Assembly (NCBI RefSeq): GCF_932294415.1
Contig: NC_065544.1
Span: 28,349,210 to 28,413,209 of the forward strand
DNA length: 64,000 nucleotides
Source: Quercus robur
Lineage: Eukaryota; Streptophyta; Magnoliopsida; Fagales; Fagaceae
Reading direction: 5' to 3'
Shown here: positions 63,015 to 64,000 of the stretch, piece by piece
Numbering within the stretch: the first letter of the stretch is position 1
Layout of the letters: each line of letters starts with the position of its first letter
The notes under the pieces: model-generated
Told to the model about the DNA's origin: nothing
The model's database searches: none
Seen by the model: only the letters and a program-made list of their open reading frames with translations
Position numbers and translations under genes: made by a program

Positions 63015-64000
63015 ATGGACTATGATGATATAAATTATGATGAAGGTTATAGCATGCAATATATAGATTATAATTGGTCAAATAGTGATATAGATTATGA
63101 AACAGATTCTAATTATGACAGTGATATGGATGATTATAAATATAATAGTAACACAAATAATTGGAGTACTTTAACAGGAGATAAAATCAACCGACAGACT
63201 AATAAACACAATAATAGTTTTTAGACAGAATTAATAGAAAATTAGAATCTTTAGAAAATATTGACAGATCCGCTATATATACTAAAATTAAAAAGAAAAA
63301 TGATAGTTTTTTGGACCTCTATGAAAGAATGAAAGCTTTAAATTCAACTTTAGAAAAAGAAAAAGAATTTGAACCCCATCATAGATCACCTTTAACAAAA
63401 ACCATGACAGATAATTGGCATAATAGGCAAAAGGATAATTTGACAAGTACCAACATATCAATGAATATGATAGACAGCGGAAAAGATGGCTTAATAGATA
63501 ATGATAATAATAGTTTAACAAATTCAAAAGTAACTGACAGAGCTATATCTATAACTTATAAAGACAAAGAAAAGGACGAACTAAAGAGAGAAACTAGTCT
63601 TATAGGAATTATGCATGAAGAAAAGAAAAGACAAAATATTAATAATATTAAAGATAAAGAAATGATAAAAAAAGGAATGGTAAAAGAGATTAAAGAAATG
63701 TTTGAAAGACAGAATAGTGAAAAGCTATGTAGAAAGTTAAAGACAAAAGATGTAGGGAAAGTTATAAGAAAAGACATGCTAAAAGAAAATAGTGCTTTTA
63801 AAGAATCTCTACATAGGAAACTTGATACAAAGGATGAGATAAGAAAAGTCAACAAAGGTAGGAAAAAAAATAATAATGGTAATTTAAAAGAAAAAGCAAA
63901 TAGTGATATTGTAGTAAAAGTGGAAAAAGTGGAAGTAGTCAACAAAAAAGACAAGAAGTGTAATAGTTTAAAAGAAAAAAATTGATGAAAGACTAAACTT
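63015..64000 (+). pseudogene. Caulimovirid unit C: leader peptide plus lysine-rich ORF (cut by window end)
   Basis: ATG 63015 opens the acidic leader (DINYDEGYSMQYIDYNWSNS, NNWSTLTGDKINRQT). A lost T at about 63219 creates a stop at 63222-63224. The following frame (FLDLYERMKALNSTLEKEKE, TSLIGIMHEEKKRQNINNI, MVKEIKEMFERQNSEKLC, GRKKNNNGNLKEKANSD) closely matches units A and B. An extra A in a run at about 63975 shifts the frame again near the window end. The longest version of the lysine-rich domain is here, about 225 residues. What follows lies outside the window, so I cannot say whether capsid or RT genes are present. Confidence 0.72.

Noticed and set aside
1..64000. CRISPR array, bacterial operon or phage signals
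   Set aside because: No regularly spaced identical repeats with unique spacers; the tandem arrays present (51544-51669, 52291-52394) have no spacers, and all other features are of plant nuclear type.

Overview
This window looks like repeat-rich, AT-rich nuclear DNA of a dicot plant, probably a woody species. The evidence is the mix of elements: Ty3/gypsy and Ty1/copia retrotransposons primed by initiator tRNA-Met, L1-type LINEs, a Helitron, Mutator-, hAT- and Harbinger-type MITEs, and endogenous caulimovirid (plant pararetrovirus) sequence. I could not fix the species. I see no intact host gene, no tRNA or rRNA gene and no CRISPR array. Nearly every coding stretch belongs to a decayed mobile element, and the few host-like exon pieces look captured or broken.

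Layout. 0.3-1.8 kb: the C-terminal part of a caulimovirid polyprotein followed by a TATA-type promoter. 4.1-8.4 kb: a complete non-autonomous Helitron with two exon-like pieces of a probable 2-oxoglutarate dioxygenase. 8.4-24.2 kb: mostly AT-rich spacer with MITEs (three of them with long inverted arms or a shared CTCGAG-rich core), LTR-like pieces, a LINE tail and unrecognised coding fragments. 24.2-33.1 kb: a Ty3/gypsy element that has been hit by a solo LTR, a small two-LTR non-autonomous element, a hAT-type MITE and another short insert. 33-36 kb: MITEs and spacer. 36.3-45.9 kb: a full-length reverse-strand Ty1/copia element with 113-bp LTRs and a 5-bp target duplication, broken in its integrase by a 4.6-kb L1-type LINE. 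46-50 kb: spacer, two more MITEs and a possible Helitron terminus.

50.2-64.0 kb (open at the right edge): a rearranged cluster of endogenous caulimovirid units in inverted orientation. Unit B (reverse, 56.8 to 52.4 kb) runs through its promoter into unit A (reverse, 51.1 to 50.2 kb). Unit D (forward, 56.8 to 61.8 kb) runs through its promoter into unit C (forward, 63.0 kb to the window end). D has the familiar order leader peptide, 30K movement protein, capsid protein with zinc knuckle, aspartic protease. A, B and C instead carry a lysine-rich coiled-coil ORF directly after the leader. In B, the one unit readable to the end, this ORF leads straight to the zinc knuckle and protease, with no movement protein or capsid core. 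No recognisable reverse transcriptase or RNase H remains in B or D. This is the most interesting part of the window: it may be a non-autonomous pararetrovirus lineage that spread with the help of a D-like relative. All units are disabled by stops, frameshifts, deletions and inversions.
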